Below the pieces are notes generated by a model. The model did no database searches. It was not told the DNA's origin and was given only the letters and a program-made list of their open reading frames with translations. The position numbers and the translations under genes were made by a program. From Planococcus sp. ISL-110 (lineage in GTDB: Bacteria; Bacillota; Bacilli; Bacillales_A; Planococcaceae), in NCBI RefSeq assembly GCF_018613575.1, contig NZ_JAGGPX010000012.1, positions 87,224-151,223 on the forward strand: DNA of 64,000 nucleotides, read 5' to 3'. Each line of letters begins with the position of its first letter. Within the stretch, counting starts at the first letter, position 1. This document shows, in pieces, positions 33,409-41,944 of this stretch.

Positions 33409-33434
33409 AAAAAGCAAGCCAGTACCTGGCTTGC
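33409..33434 (-). terminator. Intrinsic terminator of the 55-residue gene
   Basis: GCAAGCCAG/CTGGCTTGC hairpin with TTTTT on the minus strand, touching the stop codon. Confidence 0.88.
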
Positions 33435-33602
33435 CTACTCTTTTTGCTGAGTGTTGTCCCGGTATTTTTGGTTCGAGTTTTCCTCGTATTCCAAATCTCT
33501 GTCAGGCATAGGATCCACGCCCTTTTCTGGTGGCATATTACGGCGTGGTTCTATCTCAGGAATCAGTTTTTCGCCTTCTTTATTTTCACGGTTTTTCTTC
33601 AT
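33435..33602 (-). CDS. Small hydrophilic protein, 55 aa
   Basis: The frame MKKNRENKEGEKLIPEIEPR... is very rich in Glu, Lys, Arg, Asn and Pro, with no hydrophobic segment, so it is probably disordered. AAGGAGGGG precedes the ATG and a terminator follows the stop directly. I recognise no family. Confidence 0.68.
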   Translation of the reverse strand: MKKNRENKEGEKLIPEIEPRRNMPPEKGVDPMPDRDLEYEENSNQKYRDNTQQKE

Positions 33603-33680
33603 CCAAAACCCCTCCTTGGATTGCTGTTATTACCGTAATTACCCGTTTTGTTCCTTTATAATCCAAAGAGTCTATTTTGA

Positions 33681-34094
33681 TTAATGAACCGCTAATGATC
33701 TAATCAACTCCGCATCATCCGGATAAGCCAGTTCCAGTTCCCCTAGTTCAGAAATCGATTTCCAAGCCACATCCGCAATCCACTCGTCGCCTTCCTGTAA
33801 AACAAGTTCGCCGCCAGTCATTTCCACTCTAAAATAGGTAACTTCGAACGATACTGCCGAGTCCTCATATTCACCGGTACGGGTATTCAACCTCTCCAGA
33901 ACCCTGACCGTCAAGCCAGTTTCTTCGAAGAATTCCCGCCCACAGCATTGTTCGGCAGTCTCACCTTCTTCAAGACCACCCGCTGGCACCGTCCATTTCT
34001 TATCCTCACCAGGAACACCCTGCAATACCAGCAACACTTCGTTTTTTCCATTGACGCACACGCCTGCTGCGCCTTTCCAGTTCGACATTTCCAT
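33681..34094 (-). CDS. Nudix hydrolase
   Basis: A 137-residue protein with an intact Nudix box: Gly39, Glu45, Arg53-Glu54, Glu57-Glu58, Gly60 in GGLEEGETAEQ...REFFEETGL. It hydrolyses nucleoside-diphosphate-linked compounds; the substrate is not predictable. The frame extends 46 codons upstream in basic non-conserved sequence. TAGGAGAG precedes the ATG chosen. Confidence 0.88.
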   Translation of the reverse strand: MEMSNWKGAAGVCVNGKNEVLLVLQGVPGEDKKWTVPAGGLEEGETAEQCCGREFFEETGLTVRVLERLNTRTGEYEDSAVSFEVTYFRVEMTGGELVLQEGDEWIADVAWKSISELGELELAYPDDAELIRSLAVH

Positions 34095-34230
34095 GTAATC
34101 TCTCCTATAGCCTATTTTTCGATGTAGCAGTCTTTTTCTTTTTTCAGACCTCACACTGCCAGCTCTTTTTACGTTACCACATATTTTAATAAACCGGGGA
34201 AGCTTACACGCAAATAATTCTGGACAAGAC

Positions 34231-34257
34231 AAAACGGCTTACCGGAGCAAGCCGTTT
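34231..34257 (-). terminator. Intrinsic terminator
   Basis: AAACGGCTT/AAGCCGTTT hairpin with TTTTG on the minus strand after the GNAT gene. Confidence 0.85.
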
Positions 34258-34267
34258 CACCGAGGTT

Positions 34268-34741
34268 CTACTCAGCCCTTTTTCTGTGTTCCTGTTCCAG
34301 CACAATGCCGTGAGTGGCGTCTGGCAGACCGAGATCCCCCGAAAAACCATTTGCCCTGTAGAAGGCATCCGCCGCAGAAGAATCCGTTCGGACAACGAGT
34401 TCGCGAAAATGCCCATGCGCATCTTTAAGGAGCTGCTGCAATAACTTTGTGCCGATTCCCTGTCTACGCGCACTTGCAGAAATATAAAATCTCCGAAGCC
34501 TGCCAATACCTTCTTTAGTAGAATACGGATCACGGTTCAAGCCGCCAATTGCCACCAGGTGATTGTGGTGGTCCCAGACTCCATACAACACTTCACCTGT
34601 TTTATTGAACGTATTGCTGCCATCTTCATACTGATCGACGAGCCTTCTCAGAAAACGATAACCCTCTGCTTCACTTTCTTCCACCAGCTTTGAAACATCC
34701 ACTTGCTTTAGGTCTGTAATTTCTTTGATTTCTACTGCCAT
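34268..34741 (-). CDS. GNAT N-acetyltransferase
   Basis: A 157-residue single-domain GNAT: LRRFYISASARRQGIGTKLLQQLL contains the acetyl-CoA loop RRQGIG, and AADAFYRANGFSG the C-terminal helix-strand. The substrate is unknown. AGGAGG precedes the ATG. It is monocistronic. Confidence 0.87.
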   Translation of the reverse strand: MAVEIKEITDLKQVDVSKLVEESEAEGYRFLRRLVDQYEDGSNTFNKTGEVLYGVWDHHNHLVAIGGLNRDPYSTKEGIGRLRRFYISASARRQGIGTKLLQQLLKDAHGHFRELVVRTDSSAADAFYRANGFSGDLGLPDATHGIVLEQEHRKRAE

Positions 34742-34867
34742 GTCGCATCCTCCTCATTATGGATAACTATTTTCCACTTATGGATTTTCTGACAAGTGCT
34801 TGCTCCTCCAGTCTATAGCAGTTGTGATTCGAATACCATAAAATATCAGAATTTTCTTTCAATAAAT

Positions 34868-34908
34868 AAACGATAAAGGCTGCTGTGATACACAGTCTTT
34901 ATCGTTTA
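34868..34908 (-). terminator. Terminator of the gdh-GMC-tatAC operon
   Basis: AAACGATAAAG/CTTTATCGTTT stem on the minus strand, touching the tatC stop codon and followed by T-rich sequence. Confidence 0.85.
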
Positions 34909-35760
34909 TAAAAGTGGATCTTCAATTGCCGATTTCCTGTCTTCCGTCTTCTTGATAATGAAAATGCTGGCTTCATAGAGGCCTGCCATCGGAACGAGGA
35001 CCAGCAGCTGACTCAAGAAGTCCGGAGGGGTGATCAAGGCCGAAACAATGGCCAGCACAAGATAGGACCATTTTCTGACCTTTTTCATTGAAACCGATGT
35101 CAAAACGCCAATAGACGATAAAAATAAGGCGATAATCGGCATTTCAAAAAGCAAACCGAGCGGAACTGTCGTCATAATCAAAAAATGGATGTATTCATTT
35201 GCGGAAATCATCACATCAAAGTTTGCCATCCCCATGCCGATCAGAAATTGAAAGCTTAATGGGTTGACGATAAAATAACCGAAAGCAATCCCCAAAACAA
35301 ACAGCAGAAACATAACCGGCGAATAAAGCCCTAAAAACCGTGCTTCTTTTTCTTCAAGACCCGGCTTCACGAACTGCCAAATGAAATGAATCAAAAATGG
35401 CAAAGACAGTCCCAAAGCCAGCGTTGCGGATATGGAAGTATAGAATTTAATGACCTCTAAAGGACCTAAAATAATCAGGTTATTGCCTTTGACGATGTAA
35501 GGGAACCAAAAGTTTAAAGTTGAGAACACAACCAGCAGGAAGAAGAGGAAAACAAGCGCACTTTTAATGAGCTGTTTACGCAAATCTCCTAAATGGTCGA
35601 CTAAGGTTTCCACTTGTATAGCCGGTTCCTCTACCGGCGGCTCCGGTTCTTGAATAGGAGGTTCCGGTACTTTTTCTGGAACCTCTTCCGCAGGCTTTTC
35701 TGGCTGTACCGCTTTTTTACGCAACGGACTTGTTAAGTTTCTGTTTCCATACGGATCCAT
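34906..35760 (-). CDS. tatC: Sec-independent translocase TatC, with proline/glutamate-rich N-terminal extension
   Basis: The 284-residue protein has the TatC start motif VDHLGDLRKQL (about 54-64) and six helices, including LPFLIHFIWQFVKPGLEEKEAR and the FEMPIIALFLSSIG block. TatC binds the twin-arginine signal and forms the core of the translocase. About 50 residues precede the usual start; they are rich in Pro, Glu and Val (EEVPEKVPEPPIQEPEPP) and may form an unstructured cytoplasmic arm. It is the last gene of an operon with tatA and two oxidoreductase genes. Confidence 0.92.
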   Translation of the reverse strand: MDPYGNRNLTSPLRKKAVQPEKPAEEVPEKVPEPPIQEPEPPVEEPAIQVETLVDHLGDLRKQLIKSALVFLFFLLVVFSTLNFWFPYIVKGNNLIILGPLEVIKFYTSISATLALGLSLPFLIHFIWQFVKPGLEEKEARFLGLYSPVMFLLFVLGIAFGYFIVNPLSFQFLIGMGMANFDVMISANEYIHFLIMTTVPLGLLFEMPIIALFLSSIGVLTSVSMKKVRKWSYLVLAIVSALITPPDFLSQLLVLVPMAGLYEASIFIIKKTEDRKSAIEDPLL

Positions 35761-35770
35761 CTAACCACCT

Positions 35771-35995
35771 TCATAGTTTCTCAGATTTTTTGAGGTCCTT
35801 TTCTTCCACGGTTTCTTTTTTCACTGTCTCCTCGTCATCATCATCCATCAGACCCTTGGTCGAACGTTTAAATTCAGAAAATGTTTTTCCGACCGCTCCG
35901 CCGATTTCCGGCAACTTTTTCGGTCCAAATATAATCAAGACAATCACCAAAATGATAATCAGTCCTGGCACACCAATTGAAGCTAATCCACCCAT
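35771..35995 (-). CDS. tatA: Twin-arginine translocase subunit TatA
   Basis: A 74-residue protein with one N-terminal helix, the hinge FGPKKLPE and an amphipathic helix ([15 protein letters not shown]), then an acidic and lysine-rich tail. It oligomerises as the Tat pore. It is 10 bases before tatC, and GGAGG is well placed. It follows the GMC gene by 18 bases. Confidence 0.95.
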   Translation of the reverse strand: MGGLASIGVPGLIIILVIVLIIFGPKKLPEIGGAVGKTFSEFKRSTKGLMDDDDEETVKKETVEEKDLKKSEKL

Positions 35996-36013
35996 ATGAT
36001 TTTTCCTCCTTTG

Positions 36014-37726
36014 TTAAACAAGTGATCCGCCTTCACGACTGTAACGGATAACTCCCTCAGCACAGCGATAAGCCAGTGCTCCTACAGTGCCGGTCGGATT
36101 GTAACCACCGTTGTGGGCAAAGTTGCCTGCTCCTACAACAAATAGATTTTCAGCATCCCAATGCTGCAGGAAGTTGTTGACTACACTCGTTGCGGGATCC
36201 GCACCCATAATGGTCCCTCCCGTGTTGTGGGTAGTCTGATAGGGAACGATGTCATAATCTGAAATCGGATTGCCTGCCACAACCGTTTTTGCACCCATCT
36301 CTTGCATGATTTCAGCCGCTTTTTCTGTGATGTAGCTATGGAGAGCACGGTCCTGGTCAGTAAAGTTATAAGTCAGCTGCAGCAGCGGAACACCGTAAAT
36401 GTCTTTATAAGTGCCATCGAGCGCCATAAAATTCTCCCGGTGCGGCATGGAAGCTCCCTGGCCTCCGACGCCCAACGTTCTTGTATAGTTTTCAATTGAA
36501 GCACGTTTAAAGTCTGCTCCCCAAGAAGGGGTGTCCGGTGGAATCGGATTGTGGAGAATCGGCCGGGATCCGGTTTGGGTCATGGATAAACTGGCACCAT
36601 GTATGAAATCCATATCACCATGGTCAAAAGCGTCTCCATTAAAATCATCTACAGACATTCCAAGAGCTCCAGCACCCATAAAGGTGTTCATCTGTTCCTC
36701 AAAGAAACCAGATGCTCCCGGCAAAATCTGGTAGGCGTAGTTTTTACCCAGTGTTCCCTGCCCTGATTCCGGATCGTATTGCTGGCCAATTTCGGACACC
36801 ATCAGCAGTTTGGCATTGTTCAGGACATAACTCGTCAGAACAACGACATTTGCCGGTTGGATAAATTCCTCAAAAGTCTGTGTATCGTAGTAGCGGACTC
36901 CTGTGACACGATCGCCTTCCTTCATGACTTCGACCACGTTGGCATTAAACTTGATCTCATAATTGCCTGTTTCTCTGGCTGCGGGGACCACCGTAATTTC
37001 CGGGGAGGTTTTCGCTCCATACTCACAGCCGAAGCGCTCACAGAACCCACAATATTGGCATGCATTGATTTGCTGACCATCCGGATTTTCATAGGCTTCT
37101 GACAAGTTGGCGGATGGCAACATGAATGGTGACAGTCCCAGGTTAGAAGTTGCTGTTTCAAACCGCTGCAAAATCGGTGTTTTCTTCATTGGCGGCGTGG
37201 GGTAGGGACTTGAACGCTGGCCCCAAAACGGGTTGATGTCCTCTCCCGAAATACCAGCTGTCTTTTCAAATCGATCGAAATACGGTTCCAATTCGTCGTA
37301 AGTGATTCCCCAATCCTGAATGGTGTACTCAGCCGGCAGTTTATTGGCTCCATACTTTTCATCCGTCATGGTTTTAATCTGGAAATCATAGGGAAGAAAG
37401 CGCCAAGTCTGACCGTTCCAGTGTGTTCCTGATCCACCCAATCCTTCACCCAATAGGAAAGATCCCAGCTGGCGCATCGGCAATGCACGCTGCTGCCGAT
37501 TGTTGCGGAAAGTAATGGTTTCTTTCGATAAATCCTGCATCAATTCATAGCGGATTGCATAGCGGTATTCATCGTGCACAATACTGAAATCCTCAGTGCC
37601 ACGTTCGCGGCCTCGTTCCAACCCCACAACTTTAAGTCCTTCTTTCGCACATTCAGCGGCGATGATTCCACCTGTCCATCCAACACCTACCGTTACTACA
37701 TCAACGCTGTCCAAAGTTGTCACCAT
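36014..37726 (-). CDS. GMC-family FAD oxidoreductase (gluconate 2-dehydrogenase-like large subunit)
   Basis: The 570-residue flavoprotein begins with a dinucleotide-binding GVGWTGG (14-20), has GEGLGGSGTHWNGQ and a C-terminal GAGNFAHNGGYNPTGTVGALAYR. The pattern matches the large subunit of membrane-associated gluconate/sorbitol-type dehydrogenases. It has no signal peptide, so it would be exported as a folded complex with the Tat-signal subunit encoded just upstream. The motif CQYCGFCERFGC could hold a metal or disulfides. The substrate is unknown. Confidence 0.88.
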   Translation of the reverse strand: MVTTLDSVDVVTVGVGWTGGIIAAECAKEGLKVVGLERGRERGTEDFSIVHDEYRYAIRYELMQDLSKETITFRNNRQQRALPMRQLGSFLLGEGLGGSGTHWNGQTWRFLPYDFQIKTMTDEKYGANKLPAEYTIQDWGITYDELEPYFDRFEKTAGISGEDINPFWGQRSSPYPTPPMKKTPILQRFETATSNLGLSPFMLPSANLSEAYENPDGQQINACQYCGFCERFGCEYGAKTSPEITVVPAARETGNYEIKFNANVVEVMKEGDRVTGVRYYDTQTFEEFIQPANVVVLTSYVLNNAKLLMVSEIGQQYDPESGQGTLGKNYAYQILPGASGFFEEQMNTFMGAGALGMSVDDFNGDAFDHGDMDFIHGASLSMTQTGSRPILHNPIPPDTPSWGADFKRASIENYTRTLGVGGQGASMPHRENFMALDGTYKDIYGVPLLQLTYNFTDQDRALHSYITEKAAEIMQEMGAKTVVAGNPISDYDIVPYQTTHNTGGTIMGADPATSVVNNFLQHWDAENLFVVGAGNFAHNGGYNPTGTVGALAYRCAEGVIRYSREGGSLV

Positions 37727-37746
37727 ATAAGTTCCCCCTTTTTCAC

Positions 37747-38499
37747 TTAATGTTCCATACCCAGAGATTGAGGTTCGATGTCCACAAAGTCTTCACTGTC
37801 GATTTCATTGATATAGGCAGTTTGATGGCCTGGGAAGTTTTTCATTCGCCATCCCTCCATATTATGGTTGCCGCCATAAATCGGATCTGCATAAGCCCCT
37901 TCTAAAGTCGCCTGCCTTAAAAGCCGGAAAAAGAACAGCGAGGTTGTGCCCTTCATCTGGATTTCATCTTCCTGGAAAGCTGTCAGGATTTCATCCATCT
38001 GCTCACCTTCCAAATCAACAAAGTTAGCGTTGAAACGGCTTTGAGCTTCCTGCTGCATCAGCTGGATGCCCTGGCGGAACATTTCATTTCTTTTTAACCG
38101 GCTTTGGTAGCCCTGTGTAATCCCCCCTTCATAAAAAGGTGGCTGCATGTATTCTTTTGAATTTTCACCATAGCTGCCGGACAGCTGCTGATCGATAAAA
38201 TAGCCTACTCCTAATCCAATGGCTCCAGGACCTAAATCATCCTCGGGAAAAATCCGTTCAGTGGCCTGGTTTAAAATTTCAAATTCTGCATTGTTCTTAA
38301 AGAAGACCAGTCCCCTGACTCCACCGGGAGATCCCAACGATTCCTGAGGAGTTCCAGGAGGGGATGATGCCGTATCCTGCTGATTTGTATTGGCACCGAT
38401 CAAGCCTCCAATAATCCCGCCCCCAATCAATGCACCCGTAGCAATCCCTGAAGTTTTCAAAAAGTCTCGCCGAGAAAAGTTCTTGTCATTTTTCGCCAT
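37747..38499 (-). CDS. Gluconate 2-dehydrogenase subunit 3-like protein with Tat signal
   Basis: A 250-residue protein with a twin-arginine signal (SRRDFLK, residues 9-15) and Gly-rich hydrophobic core, then a Ser/Pro linker. The DUF1348/gluconate-dehydrogenase-subunit-3 fold follows (FEILNQATERIFPEDDLGPGA and the YADPIYGGNHNMEGW block). It carries the FAD subunit out by hitchhiking. It is the first gene of the operon that also encodes tatA and tatC. AAAGGGGG lies upstream. Confidence 0.87.
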   Translation of the reverse strand: MAKNDKNFSRRDFLKTSGIATGALIGGGIIGGLIGANTNQQDTASSPPGTPQESLGSPGGVRGLVFFKNNAEFEILNQATERIFPEDDLGPGAIGLGVGYFIDQQLSGSYGENSKEYMQPPFYEGGITQGYQSRLKRNEMFRQGIQLMQQEAQSRFNANFVDLEGEQMDEILTAFQEDEIQMKGTTSLFFFRLLRQATLEGAYADPIYGGNHNMEGWRMKNFPGHQTAYINEIDSEDFVDIEPQSLGMEH

Positions 38500-38613
38500 C
38501 TTACTGTCCCCCTTTATTTAAATAAAAGAAAATTCTGAACATTTAATACCATACCCTTTTATCAATTTCTTATTCAGGATTTTGAAGAAATTTGTGACAA
38601 TGATTTTTCAAAC

Positions 38614-38650
38614 AAAAAAGACGGTCTCTGAAAAATCTCAGAAACCGTCT
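38614..38650 (-). terminator. Second terminator downstream of yocH-like gene
   Basis: GACGGT-TCTGA/TCAGA-ACCGTC hairpin with TTTTTTG on the minus strand. Confidence 0.85.
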
Positions 38651-38670
38651 CCATATAATTGTTTACAGAT

Positions 38671-38705
38671 AAAAAAGAGCCAAGGGAGTGAACACCTCGG
38701 CTTTG
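38671..38705 (-). terminator. First terminator downstream of yocH-like gene
   Basis: Minus-strand AAAGCCGAGG pairs with CCTTGGCTCTTT (one mismatch), followed by TTTTTTA. Confidence 0.75.
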
Positions 38706-38718
38706 TAGCATCATGATA

Positions 38719-39528
38719 TTAGTTTAGAACTTTGATTGTGATGTTTTTGCGGCCAAATTCCAAAGCTGCATCTTGTGATGGAATGAAGACATCAATCTTA
38801 TTGCCTTTGATTGCGCCGCCAACATCACCAGCGATTGCTTCTCCGTATCCTTCAACCCAAACTTTAGAGCCCAGTGGAATTACTGAAGGATCAACTGCGA
38901 TAACTTTTTGGTTCGGATTTGAACGAAGGTCAATTCCTGTTGCTGTCGTTCCTGAACATCCTATGCAATAAGCTGTGTAAGCTGTCGCAGATACAGTCAT
39001 TGTTTTACCAGACTGTGTTGACGCTGCTGCAGGAGCTTTTTCTGCAGGAGCACTTGCTGGTGCTGGAGTTGGTGCCGGTGCTGCTGATTTTGCTGGTGCT
39101 GGTGCTGCTGCAGTTTTAGCTGGTGCTTTTTCTGCCACTGCTGTGCCGCCTTTGACAACTAACTGCTCACCAGGATAAATAAGGTATCCGGATACGCCAT
39201 TCCAGCTCATTAAGCTGTCCAATGCAATACCATGTGCGCTGGCGATTTCAGCTAATGTATCGCCTGATTTTACTGTATATGTTGAGTTGTCCGCTTTCGT
39301 TTCTGATGCTGCTTGTCCATCGACTTTTAGTTCCTGGTTAGGCAAGATCAAATCTGAGGATAAACTGTTTAATCCTTTTAAGCTTTCTACTGATACGTTT
39401 TTTTCTTGTGAAATTCCCCAAAGAGTGTCACCTGATTGGACTGTATACGAAGATGAAGCACTAGCCGAAGTTGCTGCTCCCACACTTAAAGCTGCGATAG
39501 CAGTTAGTGTAACGATTTGCTTTTTCAT
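38719..39528 (-). CDS. yocH: LysM-3D cell-wall protein, YocH-like
   Basis: A 269-residue secreted protein: signal peptide ending ASASASS, LysM domains at about 28-69 and 84-125, an Ala/Pro-rich linker (130-172) and a C-terminal 3D domain. The three aspartates are Asp213, Asp235 and Asp246. LysM binds peptidoglycan; 3D domains are probable lytic transglycosylases. B. subtilis yocH is a WalRK target, and a WalR-like box lies 84 bases upstream. The frame reaches 37 codons further up, but the GGAGG and signal peptide fix this start. Confidence 0.9.
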   Translation of the reverse strand: MKKQIVTLTAIAALSVGAATSASASSSYTVQSGDTLWGISQEKNVSVESLKGLNSLSSDLILPNQELKVDGQAASETKADNSTYTVKSGDTLAEIASAHGIALDSLMSWNGVSGYLIYPGEQLVVKGGTAVAEKAPAKTAAAPAPAKSAAPAPTPAPASAPAEKAPAAASTQSGKTMTVSATAYTAYCIGCSGTTATGIDLRSNPNQKVIAVDPSVIPLGSKVWVEGYGEAIAGDVGGAIKGNKIDVFIPSQDAALEFGRKNITIKVLN

Positions 39529-39611
39529 AAATTGAAATTCCTCCTTTTCACTAACAGGGATGATCATAACACCTCGACATTTCAGGAACATGACAGAATG
39601 GCAGATAGAAC

Positions 39612-39628
39612 ATAACAATTTAATGACA
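39612..39628 (-). promoter_or_regulatory. WalR-like binding site
   Basis: The minus strand reads TGTCAT-N5-TGTTAT, matching the WalR consensus TGTWAH-N5-TGTWAH in 11 of 12 positions, upstream of a known class of WalR target. Confidence 0.6.
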
Positions 39629-39638
39629 AGGATCCACA

Positions 39639-39661
39639 TTTTATTACAAGCTGTAATAAAA
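39639..39661. promoter_or_regulatory. Perfect palindrome TTTTATTACA-AGC-TGTAATAAAA
   Basis: Ten-base arms with a 3-base centre lie 11 bases from the WalR-like box. Each arm contains a TGTAAT hexamer, so it might be an operator or an additional WalR half-site pair. Confidence 0.5.
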
Positions 39662-39880
39662 CTAAAAATTCTTCAGACAACTTCCATAAAAGCCAAAGGA
39701 AGTGCACTAACTTCTTATCCTTTCCTTAGACGGATTGGCGGTTTGAAGCAAACTGCTTTGTTTCTGCTTCTTCTATTTACTAGACCTTTTTCCGTCGTCA
39801 TTATTTTAATGGGTGTCTCCTTTCTCAAGGCGGCTTCCCATGATCCACTGGTAAAAAAGAATAGAAGACACTAAAATAAC

Positions 39881-39922
39881 AAAAAAAGATCCGGCACATT
39901 TTCATGTGCCGGATCTTTTTTT
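39881..39922. terminator. Bidirectional intrinsic terminator
   Basis: AAAAAAAGATCCGGCACAT/ATGTGCCGGATCTTTTTTT hairpin ending the ferredoxin reductase gene. Confidence 0.92.
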
Positions 39923-39925
39923 GAG

Positions 39926-40915
39926 TTATTTAAAAACGCTGGTACTGTGCAAGGGCTGAACTTTAGATTTTGGATCCAGATAAGATTTCGCGTTATTGAT
40001 GGCTGTTGGTGCTTCACCGAAACCTACGGCGATCAGCTTGACTTTGCCTTCATACGTTGCAATGTCACCTGCTGCATAAATGCCGGGAATGCTGGTTTCC
40101 ATTTTGGAATTGACGATCACCGAGTTTTTATCCATCTCAAGACCCCATTCTTTAATGGCACCTAACGATGTAATATTACCGTAGTTGACGATAACATGAT
40201 CCACATCAAGGCGTTCTTCATTGCCTTCTTTGTCAATCAGCACAAGCTCGCTGACCTGTCCGTTTTCGCCGACCAGTTCTTTAACGCCGTATGGCTTTTT
40301 CACTTCCACTTTCGAATCCATCAAGACATCGATGTTCGCCTCGTGAGCAGTCATCTTGTCTCTGCGGTGGCTCAAAGTCACATGGGACGCCACATTTTCG
40401 AGCATCATCGCCCAGTCAACAGCTGAATCACCGCCGCCTAAAACAACTACTTTCTTATCGCTGAAGACAGCCAGATCTTTAACGCCGTAATGAAGCGTCT
40501 TGCCTTCTTCGAAAACCTCACAACTTTCGACTGCAAGTTTACGCGGCTGGAAGGCACCGACGCCAGCCGTCAGCAGGATAGCCTTCGTGTAATGCAGGCC
40601 TTTATCGGTCTGAATCACGAAATGGTCTCCGTTGCGTTCTGCAGCTGTAACGGTTTCTTCCAGACAAATTTCAGGATCTCCGTATTTCGCCTGTTGTACC
40701 AAATTACCTACCAGATCTTTCGCCAGAACTTTCGAAAATCCACCTACATCGTAAATGAATTTATCCGGGTACAGCTCAGTCAATTGGCCCCCAAGCTGTG
40801 GAAGGCTGTCCAAAATCTTAACTTTCATCTTGCGCATACCACCGTAAAAGGAAGCAAACAGGCCAGTGGGCCCGCCGCCAATAATTGTAATATCAAAAAC
40901 TTCGCGTTCTTCCAT
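39926..40915 (-). CDS. yumC: Ferredoxin/flavodoxin-NADP reductase, thioredoxin-reductase-like type
   Basis: A 329-residue two-dinucleotide-domain flavoprotein: FAD loop GGGPTG (13-18), [21 protein letters not shown] and the NADP loop [10 protein letters not shown]. The thioredoxin-reductase CxxC is absent, as in B. subtilis YumC and YcgT-type ferredoxin-NADP reductases. It supplies electrons to ferredoxin or flavodoxin in the cytoplasm. It is monocistronic and divergent from the SDR gene. Confidence 0.9.
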   Translation of the reverse strand: MEEREVFDITIIGGGPTGLFASFYGGMRKMKVKILDSLPQLGGQLTELYPDKFIYDVGGFSKVLAKDLVGNLVQQAKYGDPEICLEETVTAAERNGDHFVIQTDKGLHYTKAILLTAGVGAFQPRKLAVESCEVFEEGKTLHYGVKDLAVFSDKKVVVLGGGDSAVDWAMMLENVASHVTLSHRRDKMTAHEANIDVLMDSKVEVKKPYGVKELVGENGQVSELVLIDKEGNEERLDVDHVIVNYGNITSLGAIKEWGLEMDKNSVIVNSKMETSIPGIYAAGDIATYEGKVKLIAVGFGEAPTAINNAKSYLDPKSKVQPLHSTSVFK

Positions 40916-41074
40916 TTATAACACTCCTAATCTAATCAATATCTATATCCTATCATATTTACCCCGGATTCACGCCATTAGACTTATGACGGAAATTTAT
41001 AAAAAATAAAAGTTTGAATTATCTGTCTGCTATCCTTAAACTGAAGAATGGATAGACAAGAAAGGATGATCACA

Positions 41075-41866
41075 GTGGATTTAGGAATCAATGAAAAAGT
41101 AGTAGTGGTTATGGCCTCAAGTAAAGGATTGGGCAAAGCGACGGCACTCGAGTTTGCCAAGGAAGGCGCTACCGTCATCATTTCAAGCCGAAGCCAACAG
41201 GCACTTGACGAAACTGCTGTTGAAATAAAAGAGGCTTCCGGAAATCAGCAAGTGTTCTCCCATGTTTGCGACGTCTCCAAAGAACAAGATATCCAAAATC
41301 TATTCCAATTTGTCGCCGATAAGTTTGGCCGCATTGACGTGTTGGTCAACAATACGGGCGGTCCGAAAGCCGGCGGATTTGATGCAGTGGAAGATGCCGA
41401 CTGGTATAAGGCGTTTGACCAAAACCTGCTGAGCTACATACGCACCTCCCGCACCGTACTCCCTTATATGAAGAAACAACAGTTCGGACGCATCATCAAT
41501 ATCTCTTCTTCTTCGACAAAAGAAGTGATTGATGGCCTGATCCTATCCAATACCTTCCGTGCAGGAATGGTCGGCTTTTCGAAGACACTGGCGCGTGAAG
41601 TCGCAAAAGACAATATTCTGGTCAACACTGTTGGACCCGGACGGTTCGGCACAGACCGCGTAGCTGAATTGGATGGGATTGCGGCAGATAAACAAGGCGT
41701 TCCAATTGAACAAATCATTGAAAAAAGCAAGGCGAATATTCCAGCCGGACGCTACGGCGATCCTGAGGAATTCGCCAAAGTCATTGTTTTTCTCGCTTCC
41801 GCTGCCAACTCCTACCTGACGGGCCAGTCTTTAGTCATAGAAGGTGGTTCATTAAAAGCACTGTAA
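41075..41866 (+). CDS. Atypical short-chain dehydrogenase/reductase family protein
   Basis: The 264-residue protein is an SDR by its cofactor region (ASSKGLGKATALEFAKEGA) and VLVNNTGGPKAGGF. The catalytic Tyr-x-x-x-Lys is replaced: the segment reads LSNTFRAGMVGFSKTLA. This 'SN-x-x-R' variant occurs in a recognisable subgroup, so it is not simple decay; the chemistry may differ from normal SDRs. GTG start with AAAGGA at 8 bases; an ATG nine codons upstream lacks a site. It precedes ppiB by 78 bases. Confidence 0.85.
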   Translation: MDLGINEKVVVVMASSKGLGKATALEFAKEGATVIISSRSQQALDETAVEIKEASGNQQVFSHVCDVSKEQDIQNLFQFVADKFGRIDVLVNNTGGPKAGGFDAVEDADWYKAFDQNLLSYIRTSRTVLPYMKKQQFGRIINISSSSTKEVIDGLILSNTFRAGMVGFSKTLAREVAKDNILVNTVGPGRFGTDRVAELDGIAADKQGVPIEQIIEKSKANIPAGRYGDPEEFAKVIVFLASAANSYLTGQSLVIEGGSLKAL

Positions 41867-41944
41867 TGTGACAAATGATTATACAGCCAACCCAAAAATC
41901 GATATACTGGGAAATGAACCAATTATAAAGGAGATGTTTTTAGA

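Larger units (their letters stand above)
39529..39925. other. Intergenic region upstream of yocH-like gene
   Basis: It contains a WalR-like box, a perfect palindrome and the terminator of the ferredoxin reductase. A 104-codon plus-strand frame with a hydrophobic segment runs through it, but it lacks a ribosome binding site and covers the regulatory sites, so I do not annotate it as a gene. Confidence 0.55.

Noticed and set aside
33681-34232. Longer Nudix frame
   Set aside because: The upstream 46 codons are basic and unlike Nudix proteins, and TAGGAGAG marks the inner ATG.
39560-39874. 104-codon plus-strand frame with a hydrophobic stretch
   Set aside because: No ribosome binding site, overlaps the WalR-like box and palindrome, and has low-complexity composition. 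Not called, although the terminator downstream keeps it barely possible.
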